Shown here piece by piece: positions 11,595 to 23,441 of a DNA stretch of 64,000 nt; position 1 is the stretch's first letter, and every line of letters starts with the position of its first letter. A program made the position numbers and the translations under genes. The notes beneath the pieces were generated by a model, which was not told the origin of the DNA, made no database searches, and saw nothing but the letters and a program-made list of their open reading frames with translations. The stretch comes from Hawksworthiomyces lignivorus (lineage: Eukaryota; Ascomycota; Sordariomycetes; Ophiostomatales; Ophiostomataceae), in contig NTMA01000112.1 of assembly GCA_002917075.1 (NCBI GenBank), forward strand, positions 1-64,000. Reading direction: 5' to 3'.

Positions 11595-14500
11595 TCAGCC
11601 CAGCTTTGTCATTTCAGCATGATCATTGATGATTTTTGCACAAGTGGCGAACACACTTCTTCCCAATCCTCTGGTATGTTCAAAGGATCTAAGAAACGCG
11701 AGGCCTACATTAAACACATACTGTAACTCCGGATCCGGGGTCACAAGATTTTGCATGTGCTGGATAAGGATAGTCGTCGCAGTAAAAACAGAGTGAACAC
11801 ATAACCATGTTGTCGGAAAGCTAAACCCTAATTCATAAGTGGTTGGAGGGTTGTCTGGAGGGCTTCCTCTTAGGTATAGCCGATCTACTGCATAAAGGAG
11901 CTGTTTGCAAGCTGCCAGCTCTTCTTCCTGTGAAATCAAGGCATTGTGGGAGCGACCAGTCGCCAATTTGGCGAGAAGCATAGCCTCACTTTGTTGTAAC
12001 TCGCCAAAATGTCTCAGCATTGTCTTCACTTTATCTTCTCTCATAGCTGAGGGGCCAATCGTGAAAAAGTCCACTTGAATGTTCCAGTCTTGAAGCCAGT
12101 CCTTCACACTTTGAACGCAGGTAGTCATCCACGAGATATGATCTCCAGAAATATCAGTCGAAGTCCACGCCATATATAACCGACCACCACTAATCAGACT
12201 CTTGTAGAAGCGATTCTGCAGGCGGGCGAGATTATATACCATCGTTGAGAGCTCAGTTGCCGATGTTGTGCCTGGCGTCGGCGAAGTGGCTGGGACATCC
12301 TTGCCGTCAGGCAGCTGGCTTGGTCGGCCAAGAGAGACGGCTACCCTCGTTTCAATAGCGTAGAGTGTACGATAGAGCACAGCCGAATATGTGGAGTCCG
12401 TCTTGTTGGAGCCATGGACTTCGATGATGTCTAGACACATCCTGGACGCATGTCCCAATAACCTCCATATATCCATGGCTCCTGGATAGATCAAAGCATA
12501 AATGCACAGTAAAAGTACCATCTGAAGCGACTGATTGGTCGGGAAGATGAAATGATCATGCAACATTCCATGAGAGACTGCTTCGCGGAAGTAGACGTCT
12601 GCGAGGACTTGGAGACGTTGGTCGTGTACGCTCAATGTAGCTAATGATACTGCAAGGATCAAGTTGAAACGTGTTCTGACAGCTTTCTGATCATCTGTAG
12701 CGAGTTCATGGCCATAAATTTGATCCAGTGTTAGATTTATCAGATTGCTACCCAGTATGGGGTAGAGTACTTCAACAGATCGGCGATAGTGCTCTACTAG
12801 ATTTTGGGCCTCACTTTGGCATGGATCTGACCCCAGTTTGACAACGACCGAGCTGCACAGAGTCTCAAGTAGAATCGGCGATCTAGATGTGAAGATGGAC
12901 GTGGTTGCTTCCGCAGGTAGTGGAAGCAATAAAGTTCCAATATCATTTGCAAGACGCGCGAATGAGCTGGTAGGTCCTAGATAAATGAACTCAGGATGCC
13001 CAAAGCCATTAAATGACACAGGGGCCAAGATATTTGAAAGGGTGTGCCTGTGCTGCTGCTCGATGGGTCTAGGAATCGACTTCGAGGCGTCAGATAGTGC
13101 AGCGCTTGCCGCCAGATTTCCCCTCCTAACGTCGGGCTCAAGTCGGCGGGAAAGCCTTTCGACGTCTCTCATCAGATCCTCCGCATGTTGTCTCAGACCG
13201 TGTAGATGTCTGAGTTTAGGTTAGCTTAGCCGCAAGTCGATGATTGTTTCGAGGCACATGACTACCTACTTCCTTGAGATCTCCTCATTCAGCGCATGAT
13301 CCCAGTAGTAACATTCCTGGTACAGTTTCGTGCAATTTCGACAAGCCGGAAGATTCATATCGCACCTGATACGACGCTTTTTGCAGTGTGAACAAATTGG
13401 AAGCTTTTGCATTGTTAGGCTCAACCCTATCTCAGCAACCAACGCCTTGTCTGGTTGCCTCGACGTTGCAGATGCTGGGCTATCGCTAGTCTGCCTGGTG
13501 TCGGAGACATCTGCCCGCTCTACTTGATTATTGATCAATGATTGACCGAAAATGGCCATGTCATCCCCAGTATCAGGGTCGCCAGAAAAGTCGAAGAAGT
13601 CGAGAAAGCTAGCGTCGTTGTCTAGGTCTAAAAAGTCCAAATTGTAATCAGGAATAATGTTTTCGGAAGTCGCTTGGCCAATGGACAACTTCGGCTGCTC
13701 TTGGGAATAGAGTAAGTCTGCGTTTTCCCTGAATACTAGGTCCTTAAGCTGCCTGGACTCGAGCGTGAGTTCAGCACCGTTTGAGTCATCTTCCATAAAA
13801 AAGCTCAACGCCCCCTTTCGCAGCCGGTCAAACAACATGCCGCATTGCTGGGCAACTGGCCATTGTTTCTCCACGAGGATCTACCAATCATTAGGGGTCT
13901 TGTTTCCAATTGACTGGTAATTTACACTTACAAAAAAGCCGGATATCCTGTGGACTGTGTCGAAGACGTTCGTCGTAGTGTAGTGTCTGCGGATTAGAGA
14001 CCGGTAGTGCCAGAGACTGTACAGAATTATATTTCCTGCTTCGTAGCAGTGGTGAGTTGCATGCCAGGGATCTTCCAAGAAACCGGACTCAATTAAATGC
14101 CAGAATTCGTTGACGATATGCATTGCTGCCTTAAAACACTCGAGTACCGAGTCTTCCACTGGATCTGGATTGCGTGCACATGGCATGTGAAGTAGCAACA
14201 TTGCGTGCCACTCCATAAAGTTGCTAGATCTGTGGGCAGGAGTATGCGATCTTAGGCCACGAATTCGCCTCTCGACGTCGAGCATCCATCCGTCATACGA
14301 GAGTTGTGGATTAGGAATGGGACGCATTCCTATATTAACGGAACATATCTCAGACTGTATTCGGAGGAAATGCAGCCGATCTATGAGGCGAACGTATGTC
14401 CCCTGTACAGAGGTCTGGTTATTGATAGATGGGTCTAAATTTAGGTGGGAAACCTCCTCCGAGGAGCTTGAGTCTTCATGCACAAGCGGGAAAGAGAGGT

Positions 14501-15755
14501 GAACTTGGTCCTCGGCGATTGCAAATGGGCGATGAGACGTAATAGCGACTGACCTCTCCAATGCATATAACTGCATAAAACTGGTTAGTCCCCGAGGAAT
14601 CGCGTTACATGGACCACACTCACCGTCCAGTAGAGGCGTTTTCTGAAAGCTACGGATGCATGGTCTACGCCGCTGTCTTCCGGGACGTCTTGATGCAGGC
14701 CTAGCTCTAGAGCTATTCTTGTAGCCTCACCGACTACTTGCCAGAGGTTGATACCAGACGGAAGCAAAAACCCGTATTGAGCAAGTAGCAAAAGTTGCTG
14801 TACGGTCGTCGTCGTAGCACGAGCACAAGCGAATCCAAAGTCGAGCTGGGAAAAGGCATGCCGACGTAGTGACTCTGCCACCGCAACAAGTTTCCGGTAA
14901 TCTCTGGCCCGAGATGATAGTGTTGCGATTGCTAAAATCATGGACATCGCAAATTTTTCGTCAGCAGTAACAGCCTCCGTACCGTTGCCTGACATCTTAG
15001 AGCGCCGAAACATATCATTGATATCGCGTTTTAAGAACAACGGGTACTGAGGAAGGAACCGATCAATATACACACTGACCAACTTGTCTGAAACATCAAC
15101 TGGGAGCTGAGCGACAAGCACATCGCTCTCTATCAATGCAGAATTGACTGCACGCTGCTTCTGAAAGGCCAGCGGGAATGGGAGTTCAGCCCCGACAAAA
15201 AACGTTCGATAATAGGGAAGTGCAAGCCGATTATCGTCGCCCAAGGATAAAACCGGCTCGCAGTTCTTTGCTGCCGTAGAAGCCAGTCTATATATACCAT
15301 GCACATCAATCGGTACGGTTGGAGAAGTTGCGTCTGGGGCAAGATCGAGGGAGTCGTCGACTCTTGAGCCGATACGCAGGTCTTCTGGGCTACGTCCCAG
15401 GCGCTGTCGCTCCAGTTCCAGCTGTGCGACAAGTTCTTCCAAGTATGAGACAAGGCTAGCTTGGATGGTTAACTGAAAACATTCGCTCAAGGACAATCTT
15501 ATGGGTTGGCGAAAGGGCCTTCGCCAGGGCACTGACCTGCGAGGAAGCTCTGCCTCGGAGTCCCGGTCCAGCCCAACGCATTCTGCCTTTGCATGCGTGC
15601 ACTGTAGGCAAGACGGATAGGTTCGATCACACTACTCCCAGAGTACTCAGCGTCCTAGAACGTATATTGTGCCATAGGTTCCGTTGTTGGCCTACCTTTT
15701 TCTTCCGCCTATAACAACGAGCGCAGGCGTAAGAAGATCGAGTGCTTCTTGCCAT
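11595..15755 (-). CDS. tandem fusion of two Zn(II)2Cys6 fungal transcription factors
   Basis: Exons 15755-15696, 15631-14624, 14570-13932, 13880-13270 and 13209-11595, about 1310 residues. Introns: 15632-15695, 14571-14623, 13881-13931, 13210-13269; an optional 60-bp intron near 15470-15530 would remove 20 residues. Module 1: Zn2Cys6 with C11, C14, C21, C28, C31, C38, coiled coil (YLEELVAQLELERQ) and a fungal_trans middle domain (INLWQVVGEATRIALELGLH...KRLYWTLYALERS). Its acidic tail (LDFLDLDNDASFLDFFDFSG) runs without any stop into module 2: a second Zn2Cys6 (CSHCKKRRIRCD...CRNC...C, about 732-759), a linker and a second fungal_trans domain (MDIWRLLGHASRMCLDIIEVHG). Normal regulators of this type have one module of 550-750 residues. 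Alternatives: two genes overlapping without a stop, the second starting at MQKLPICSHC, or an unseen splice. It lies at the edge of the 11.6-24.6 kb cluster and probably regulates it. Confidence 0.78.
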
Positions 15756-16535
15756 TGTTTCGGATTATCTCCCTCAAAATGTACTGCGCAATCACAGTGT
15801 AATTAGCATAGATGACATATTGTGTCTTATCGCGGCCATCCACGTTAAGGCTCTGGAGTGTTTGTACGGTAGTGAAATGCAGAAAAGTAGGTAGGATGGC
15901 GCGGATCTACCTTGGCCTCTTCTCCGCGAGCGGGGCCCCTTAACGGGCAAGCCTCATGTAATGGGTTACTTAGCCACCGCGCTAGTGCAGAATCGCGCGA
16001 CATAGGTATCTTAGAACCTGATAGAACTATAATAATATTCGTAATTACATTTTGACAAATGGGTCTACATTAGCACTTGGCCTTCTATAATAAGGTTCAA
16101 TCGCTACAGACTGGTTCTAATTGCTCTGAGGTAGTTCTAGTCAAAGTGAAAGTAATAAGCTAGAATTGTCTCTTAGTACCACCCTTTAGAAATAGGTGAA
16201 ACTACCTCCGTAATGAAGATAGTAGACGCCTTCATATACGGTAATATTGCTGAAAATATTGTATCCACGGGATCTTCTCGCTTTAGTTACTGCGAAGATG
16301 TATTGTACTTTACATGTTAGGCTATAGAGAGCTAGTTAACTGCATGTGCATGAGTGTACGCTAAGAAGCCCCAATGCCTCGGTTCACTTCATGTGGTCCA
16401 AGGTAACCAAATTACAAGATATTTCGTTTTGTCAATGCTAGCCAACCTCATCCTAAACGACAAGAAAAAATAATAAGATATCACTACCTGTTGACTACTG
16501 CCCTTTAATGCAACAGTAAGGACGTTGTCTTCTTC
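15756..16535. other. intergenic between the fused regulator and MFS gene
   Basis: Promoter of the fused regulator (minus strand). The stretch 16010-16500 is AT-rich. I see no gene and no repeat. A GC-rich patch at 15915-16000 was considered as a possible RNA gene and rejected. Confidence 0.45.
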
Positions 16536-18101
16536 CTATTCCTTGACAATATTAGGTCTGGCTTCGGTATCGATGTTCCCCTTCTCATCATTTCCAGTAG
16601 TTGTAGATGCAGAGGCAGCAGCCTCGTGAATCTTCAACTGCTGTTTGTCGCGCCTCTCCAAGTACCAGACACATAAAGTCGTCACGAGAAGCGCTGCCCC
16701 CATGCACATCATGGCGATGCTGCCTTCCCTCCAATCTGGGCCCTGTGTTGTGCTGTAGAAGATAATAGACCAGAACATATATACTGCAATGGCGAACGTG
16801 TTCATGGCACCAAGGATAACGGCACGTTTGGCGTCATCGTCCCGCGTCGTCTCATTTGCCCAGGCGAATAGTACAGTTTGGCTAGCGTACTGGCTACCAT
16901 TAAGGAACAGCGCGAAGAACTTGGCCCCTCTGGACGATGGATGTAGCATGATTGCGCCCGAGATTATAGCTGTGCAAGACAGAATTATGCCCACATGCCA
17001 GTGACGCTTTGTGAAGTCTGAATACCAGCCGAGAAGCAGCGTGACAACAATTCCCACTCCTGACACAGCGGTGGGAATATAGTTGACCTGCTCTACAGTG
17101 TAGTCGCCCATGCCGGAGAGCCACAGGTTCATGATGGCATTTGTCGAAAACATCTCGGTGTTGCTAGCAAATACCCAGAGCAGAACGAAGCCCACCAAAT
17201 GCCATGTCCGCAGAATACGGGCGATTAGGCTCCATCCAAGGACGCCCCGACTCTTCTCTATTTCGGGAAGCCGATCAATGGCGAGCCTCTTTTCGTCTTC
17301 AGTAAGCCACCAGGCATGTGTTGATGACGGGGTATCCGGGAAAGCGAAAAAGCCGAAAATAGCAATTGGTATGGTGATACAGAAGTCGATAATAAAAAGC
17401 CAGCGCCAGCCTGGGAGGCCGTGAACACCATCTGCACGAGGTCAATATTTTGTGACTGTCCTTGAGGCTTGAGCGGTAGTGGAAGGTAATTGGCATACCT
17501 AAGCTTCCGTGGATGCCACCTTGCAAGAACCCGGAGAAAAGTGTGCCGGCCAGGCCGCTGCTAGTGAAGATGGCCGTTCGCTTGCCTAGCTCTTCCCCCT
17601 TGTACCAGCTGCCGAGGATGTAATGGCAGCCAACGAATGTAGATGACTCAAAGACGGCCTGGAAGAAGCGAATGGTCATGATTTGCCACGGGTGATGGGC
17701 GAAGCCGGTGCCCAGAGTCAACAGACCCCAGGCAATCATGCATGCCGGAAAGTAGATGCGCGGCTGGAGCTTCTGCAGTGCGAGATTGTTCGGAATCTGG
17801 CCTAGAACATAGCCTCCGTAGAAGACTTCGAACAGTTTAGAGGCTGAGGGAGAACCTGGAGCTAGTGAACGGACTCACTTGTGTTGATGACATTTAGTTC
17901 ATTGCCTTTGAAGGCTAAGTCATTCTTCATACCACTAACGTATGCATTGTTGAGGTTCATACGATCGAGGTAGTTGACCCAGTACATTAAGCAACAAAAG
18001 GACAGGATCACGATGTCGATCTTAACTAATAGCCTTCGTTCTGTCCGGGTCGTCGCGGGCTTGCCCCAGACAATTTCGCGCAGTTTCGAGAAGAAAATCA
18101 T
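16536..18101 (-). CDS. MFS transporter, Dal5/allantoate permease type
   Basis: Exons 18101-17879, 17825-17499 and 17431-16536; introns 17826-17878 (53 bp) and 17432-17498 (67 bp); 481 residues, the normal family length. The start MIFFSKLREIVWGKP is the first ATG and precedes the hallmark TERRLLVKIDIVILSFCCLMYWVNYLDRMNLNNAYVSGM of the anion:cation symporter family. Then come GYVLGQIPNNLALQ, RFFQAVFESSTFVGCHYILGSWYKGEELGKR (loop 4-5 signature) and WANETTRDDDAKRAVILG late in the second half. Twelve helices are expected in the plasma membrane. Relatives carry allantoate, pantothenate, nicotinate and similar carboxylates or amides. It is divergent from the acyltransferase-like gene with 449 bp between the starts, so the two are probably co-regulated. 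Confidence 0.9.
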
Positions 18102-18550
18102 GGCTGGTGTTGGCGAGTAAACTGTTTGTCGGTCATGCAGAATGGTATTCCTGTACTTCAAGTAAAACCATCCCAAGCGGACGATTTATGCACATTTGGC
18201 CTGCTCGCATACGTCTTGACGACACGATCCTACCAACCTCCCTATTTCCCAGCGGGACCACTGCTGTTGAACGCGAGTCATGAGCTCCAATTCTGGCGTC
18301 GGGATAAAGCGTGCGTCATGGTGCCCATAATGTAGCCCCTTGGCATGCGGATGTCGGGAATAAGCGTGGAGCTTGCTCCACTGGGCTGCAATCGCCCCAC
18401 CGCCTGTTTGTATGTAGGCCCTAGTGGAGGGTTTTACCGCCACCTGTAACGCTCTGATCAGTATAATTACCCCAGTGCAGGGGATGATGCGTACTCCGTA
18501 AAGTGCAGCCATATCTTTCTATTGAATTACCACCTTCAGATAGTGATACC
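18102..18550. promoter_or_regulatory. bidirectional promoter, MFS (-) and acyltransferase-like (+)
   Basis: 449 bp between two divergent starts. It carries GCGGATGTCGG at 18347-18357 (CGG-N4-CGG), an 11-mer that also occurs in the promoter of the amidase at 50 kb, plus isolated CCGCC triplets at about 18399 and 18436. Regulation by a Zn2Cys6 protein is plausible but only inferred. Confidence 0.5.
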
Positions 18551-19711
18551 ATGCTCGACATCACGGTAACAGGAAGCCATCGAGAGGTACGTGCGTCAGT
18601 ATTATACTATGCCCAGGTTATGCGAGGCTGGGGAAAGAGTCAGATTAGGCTGTCTGACAACATACAGATTGGTCTTGCAGTGGGCCAACAGGCTGCCGTA
18701 CAGGTCGCCGGGTCCATCAATTTCTACCGACTTTTGTTTAAAGCCTTTAATGACTTAGATTGGACCACGGTACGCCAGCGGACGATAGAATTCCAGCCCT
18801 ACCTCAGGGATGGCTTCCCTCGGTATTACGAAGAAATGGAAGGTATCGCCGATGGCGCAAACGTCGACATACTAGATGTGATTGCCCTGAATATACGGAC
18901 TGAGATAGCTTTCGGGCTCTTTGATGAAAATTCGAGACGGCCAATGGCACTTGAAGGAGTGGATGGCTGCACAACTCTGGGATGGAAGACACCTAGTGGC
19001 TCGACGTTTCTGGCGCAGAACTGGGACTGGAAGTCAAAACAAAAGCCCAACCTGATCATCTTGCGTGTCAACCCCCACGTCACTGGCATGAACCTTCCGT
19101 CTTTCCAGATGATCACGGAAGCAGGTATCATCGGCAAGATTGGTTTTAATGAGCACGGTGTGGGCTGCCTACTGAACGGCATCCGCGCCGTCGGTGTAAA
19201 TCCACGCGGCATGCCTATCCATTTTGCCCTACGGACAATCTTGGAGTCCACTTCAAAGAAAGAAGCCTTGGAAAAGATCAAGTCAGTTGGTCTAGCTGGA
19301 AGCAGTCATATTCTGCTCGGCGACAGCACCGGCCCAACGGGTCTGGAGTGTACTAGTATCGGGTTTCAGGAGCTTCCGGCTGACGACCTTGGCCGCGTTG
19401 TACACGCAAACAACCTCATACTAAAGCACGAGGGTGTAGTTGAGCCCTTGTGGCTCGAAGACTCACCTAAACGCACTGCTAGACTTCAGGAACTCGCGAC
19501 AAAGGAGGTTGGCGAGAAGGCTAGTTTCAGTACCCTTCTTGAGCTATTCAAAGACGAGAAAAACTTTCCTGCGTCTATTAATCGACATCAACATGGTAAC
19601 AATGACTCTAATACCTTATTTAACGTCGTATATAATATCACTGAGAAGAAGGGAATCATATCGGTTGGTAGGCCTACAGAGATAGAGGAGCAGATAGAAA
19701 TAGGATTCTAG
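18551..19711 (+). CDS. acyl-CoA:6-aminopenicillanate acyltransferase-like Ntn hydrolase
   Basis: Two exons 18551-18586 and 18668-19711; intron 18587-18667 is 81 bp (frame-neutral), but removing it joins GSHRE to IGLAVGQQA as the family requires, giving 359 residues (penicillin acyltransferase is about 357). The autoproteolysis and nucleophile site is G112-C113 in VDGCTTLGW, followed by FLAQNWDW and ITEAGIIGKIGFNEHGVG, all typical of the AAT/C45 cysteine peptidase-like family. Such proenzymes self-cleave before the cysteine and then hydrolyse or transfer acyl groups on amides. The protein ends IEIGF, without a C-terminal peroxisomal tripeptide. No ACV synthetase or isopenicillin N synthase gene is in the window, so penicillin making is not implied; amide hydrolysis is more likely. 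It converges with the hydrolase at 20-21 kb. Confidence 0.88.
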   Translation: MLDITVTGSHREVRASVLYYAQVMRGWGKSQIRLSDNIQIGLAVGQQAAVQVAGSINFYRLLFKAFNDLDWTTVRQRTIEFQPYLRDGFPRYYEEMEGIADGANVDILDVIALNIRTEIAFGLFDENSRRPMALEGVDGCTTLGWKTPSGSTFLAQNWDWKSKQKPNLIILRVNPHVTGMNLPSFQMITEAGIIGKIGFNEHGVGCLLNGIRAVGVNPRGMPIHFALRTILESTSKKEALEKIKSVGLAGSSHILLGDSTGPTGLECTSIGFQELPADDLGRVVHANNLILKHEGVVEPLWLEDSPKRTARLQELATKEVGEKASFSTLLELFKDEKNFPASINRHQHGNNDSNTLFNVVYNITEKKGIISVGRPTEIEEQIEIGF

Positions 19712-20097
19712 ATGTCGTCGATTTAAAATCCAATTTTGACAGCTGGGCGTGACAAATTCCGCATGTGTGAGTTGCACAATGCTCGAGACCCCCTGCATAT
19801 AAATTTGTTGTCGGTTACGAGGCAGACTGCAATGATGTTATCAGTAACTAGACTTCTAGACTCCTAAGAATGGTCCGCGACTTGAAGGTTTGCTGATGAA
19901 ATACTGTGAGAATGTTTCCACATGCAAATTCTACTCTTTCTACATGCATTAATTTCTAGATCAAAGAACAGAGCGGGTTAAATAGTCTCTCAATGTCCAA
20001 TTCAGAGCCTCAATTTGTTATGTCGGGAAATAACTATTTGCATACAGGTAAGTTTGTTTTATTCAACTATTACAATTTAGAGTCCAAAATATCGTAA
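19712..20097. other. convergent intergenic region
   Basis: Shared 3' space of the acyltransferase-like and deacetylase-like genes. It is AT-rich from 19830; no gene or strong terminator is recognised. Confidence 0.45.
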
Positions 20098-21212
20098 TCA
20101 AGCCGGGACTCCCGCCTTGATAGTGGCGCCGGCAATTTTTCCGGCCTTGAATTCGTCGCAAACCTGCGCCATTGTGACAAACTCAACGCCCTCTTTTGTC
20201 TTTAGATATTCGATCAACCGCTCGTGCATCAACATGACGTTGGACTTGCCGCTAACCTGGGGGTGGCAGCTTATGCAGAACACGAAGGTGTCGTACTCCC
20301 GGTAGAAGAAATCGAACTGGTCTCGCCACTGGACTTCGATATCCCGCGGGTTGACGAAGCCATGAGTTCCGGGACGTCTTGTGTAGTTCATCGGGGCTAT
20401 GCATGATGTGAATATTCAGAGTTCTGCTACAAACATCTTGTCTAGGAGGAGGACCCACGCCAATCATCCACGTTCCACGACCCCGGGATTTCAACCACTT
20501 TAGTCGGCTTGTGTTCTTTCATGGGCACCATCCAGGTGTCGGGGTCCTTCGAGTAATCCGTATGCACGACAGAGTCCGCAGGTACATCTGCAACGTAGTA
20601 CGGCTGGCAGTCGTGGTGCAACATGGAGTGGTCGTACTCGATCCCGAAGTCTTCCAAGATGGACATGGTTTTGGGGCTCACCTCCCAAGCAGGGGCAACC
20701 CATCCCTTGGGATATTTTCCAGTGAATTTTTGGTACACTTCGATGGACTTTGCCATGACCTTCCGTTCCTGTTCTTCGGTGAGGAACCGCACAAATTCAT
20801 GTGTGTAACCGTGAAGACCGCTGACAATACTGGTTAGCTCATGGCTGGCCTTTGCCGAAGCTCTGAGGGCTGTGGATGCCTAATTAACCGCATACATCTC
20901 ATGCCCAGCATCCCTGACTTTGGCCATTTGCTCTGGAAAAGAAAGGATAGTGTGACTGGGCATATACCACGAGGCTTTGATATTATGGTCGGCAAACAGT
21001 TTCAACATGCGATCAGTACCGACGTTGGCCCCGAAGATGCCTCTCGTAACGTCGGTGGCGCCGATTGGCGAGCCATCACGCGTATTGATCCTTTGGCAAT
21101 TTTCTCAGCGACACGGCTTCATCAGATAGAGCAAGGGCCAAAACACGACCTCATACCAGTTAGCGCAAGCGTCGACGTCAATAGCGTACGTAACAAGTGC
21201 TCGTTTGGTCAT
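20098..21212 (-). CDS. polysaccharide deacetylase-family hydrolase (PuuE/imidase-like)
   Basis: Four exons: 21212-21157, 21090-20896, 20820-20459, 20396-20098; introns of 66, 75 and 62 bp, all GT-AG; 303 residues. It starts MTKRALVTYAIDVDAC, where IDVDA replaces the classical TFDDG metal motif, then GIFGANVGTDRMLKLFADHNIKASWYMPSH, DAGHEIGLHGYTHE (second metal motif HGYTHE), WVAPAWE, DHSMLHHDCQPYYV and CISCHPQVSGKS near the end. This pattern belongs to the branch of the NodB fold that includes allantoinase PuuE and cyclic-imide hydrolases as well as peptidoglycan-type deacetylases. There is no signal peptide, so a cytoplasmic small-molecule amide or imide substrate is likelier than chitin. It shares a 413-bp divergent promoter with the SDR gene at 21626. 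Confidence 0.88.
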
Positions 21213-21625
21213 GGTGACAATAACTATATTTAAAGCTGCGATAGGGGGTAGAGTACATCGGCGATCTTTGGCACAAATGTCAACCAACATGCTAACTACC
21301 ATCAGACAACTGAATTTATACGGCAAAGTCGATTACATGAATAGTCAGCCAGGGTATCTCATCTGGCGGATTTACCCATGCCGTCTCCAATATTCCGTCC
21401 GAAACAGCGACTGATGTTCTCGCACTGATCCGACGACCCGCTAGACGTGATCCACTGTCAGCCTTAGCGCCATTTTCTCCTCAATTGCCCCCGACGCCAG
21501 GATCGACACATGCCAGGTTCTAAACTGCTGAATCTGCGATTCATTTAGTATGAACCCAGCACTTTAACCGCGTCTTGCAGATGCAGGAGACTGCATGGTC
21601 AATTTTGTGGCAAACGAGACTCATA
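21213..21625. promoter_or_regulatory. bidirectional promoter, hydrolase (-) and SDR (+)
   Basis: 413 bp between divergent starts. It includes a CGG-N11-CCG pair at 21367-21383, the spacing of the Gal4-type class of Zn2Cys6 sites. The expected chance rate of such a pair in a region this size is not negligible (roughly one in ten), so it is only a candidate. A TATA-like TATATTTAAA lies about 20 bp upstream of the minus-strand start. Confidence 0.45.
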
Positions 21626-22545
21626 ATGGAGAGTGAACAGTCATTCGCCGGACGGCAAGTCGCCGTGACAGTCAGTTTGGGTTTCCTATTTGCTAGTCAA
21701 TCAGGAGCTACTTGCTGATGCTCAATAGGGAGGATGTTCCGGTATTGGACTGGCTGTGGTTAGGACCCTTCTCGCCTTTGGTGCAACAGTACACGTCGCC
21801 GACATAGCGTCCGTGGTTCCAGAGGACCTCGCACGCCAGGCGCGGTGTCATATAACCCTCCGGTGCGACGTGGCCGCAAAGGAGGACTGCGAACGCTTCC
21901 TGCACTCGGTACCGGGGCGGCTGGATGGCCTTGTCAATTGCGCGGGGATATCAAGCTGGGAGGGTAAGATTGCAGCAGACGAGGTGTACCGGCAGACGAT
22001 GGAGATCAACGTCACTGGGACCTGGAACATGGCAACGGAGGCGCTACGCCGGATGTCGACACAGGAAGACATTGAGGTCGCGGGCGTCATTCCTGGATCG
22101 ATACGGAACATTGGACAGGGCTCAATTGTCAATGTTGGCAGCGGCGCTTCTCTCCGCGGAGTGCCCGGCCTCGCAGTATATACCGCCTCGAAACACGCGG
22201 TTTTGGGCTTGACGCGATCTTGGGCTCGAGACTTTCCCAAACTGCGCGTGAACCTGGTAGCGCCTGGTAAGTATTTTGACTGGGCCCTACTTTTGCAATA
22301 CCAATGATCCTTTTTTGTTGACATTTATGCCAGGCGCAACAGAGACGCCCCTGGCGAGAGCCACTACAGTCGGTTCTCCTCGCGACGACCCCAGCGTCGT
22401 TGTGGGGGAGGCGCAGATTGCGTTAATCCCGAAGGGAAGAATGGCGTATGCTACAGATATCGCAGATGCTATCGTATTCCTCCTTTCGGACTCTTCGAGT
22501 TTCATCACAGGCCAATGCCTACCTGTCAATGGTGGGAATCTATAG
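21626..22545 (+). CDS. short-chain dehydrogenase/reductase
   Basis: Three exons: 21626-21670, 21729-22266, 22334-22545; introns 58 and 67 bp; 264 residues, normal for a classical SDR. Splicing at 21671/21728 builds the cofactor motif TGGCSGIG from T15. Further motifs: NCAGIS (NNAG variant), IVNVGSGASLRG (catalytic serine), YTASKHAVLGL (YxxxK), VNLVAPGATETPL, and the C-terminal SSFITGQCLPVNGG. The substrate is unknown. It is read divergently from the imidase-like hydrolase and precedes a second SDR on the same strand, so it may oxidise or reduce a product of the hydrolases. Confidence 0.9.
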
Positions 22546-23441
22546 CATTCCAGAGCAGCAAGCGCCAAAAATAAACACAGTGCAAAGAAGATAGATATTG
22601 GGAAGACTTGGAGGTACTGCTAGACAAGTCCAGGAGTCACACATAGACATTTTTCTTCTTTAAACACCCCCCCCCCCCCCCCCACAATTGTTGCTCTCTT
22701 CAATCCCCATGCTTGAGATAATGCTAGTAGATATTATGATTTTGTCTTTCGTTTAAATCCTTCTTGCCATGCTTACATGATGCTACTTGTCCGTCGTCGA
22801 TACTATCCCTATTGGGAAGTCTTGTAAGTAATAGACAACAAGGGCTTCATTTCCAGCCTGGTACGTTTGACCACAGGCTAGCCAGCCTGCAGTCAAAACG
22901 TAGACGGTGGAGTTTTAGAGTTCACCACCCTACAGTGGGTTGACAAAAGTATTCGTACTTCTCAAAAACCACATATAAAAGTCCACTAAAATTACAGATT
23001 TCTAACTCAAAATATCTATAGTGTAAAGTTCAAATAAGTATCTATCTGTAAATAATGATTAAAGTACTTTATTGTATCTCTATCATACATATTTTTTAAA
23101 TATTTTGTTCAAATTGTATAGTTTTTGGAAATTGTAGATCGATTCCTTAATAATGTTCTCCCTCATTAACTAAGATTTGATGCGTAATCCAAAAAAGCAA
23201 GACGGTGGCACATTGCCTATCGGATTTAACCGCAACCGCACTAACTCATCCTGGCCTTGTGGTCTCGGAAAATCTGGGCTATATTCACAAGGGTTTGGTT
23301 TAAATGATATGCTTCGTAGCTCAAATCATAATCCTAGGCCGAATGTGCTTCGATAAAGCAGTGTTCACCAGCAGGCTAGAATTGTCGTCTTTACGTCGAA
23401 TATATTTGGGAAGTCCCAATCCGTTTTAACTCGGCAGAACC
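22546..23441. other. intergenic with poly-C run
   Basis: Between the two SDR genes. It holds a C17 homopolymer at 22667-22683 and an AT-rich stretch at 22970-23160. No gene is recognised. Confidence 0.5.

Noticed and set aside
15915..16015. Possible tRNA gene in a GC-rich patch (A-box-like TAGCGCGGTGGCTAAG on the minus strand)
   Set aside because: No convincing B box, acceptor stem or cloverleaf could be drawn.
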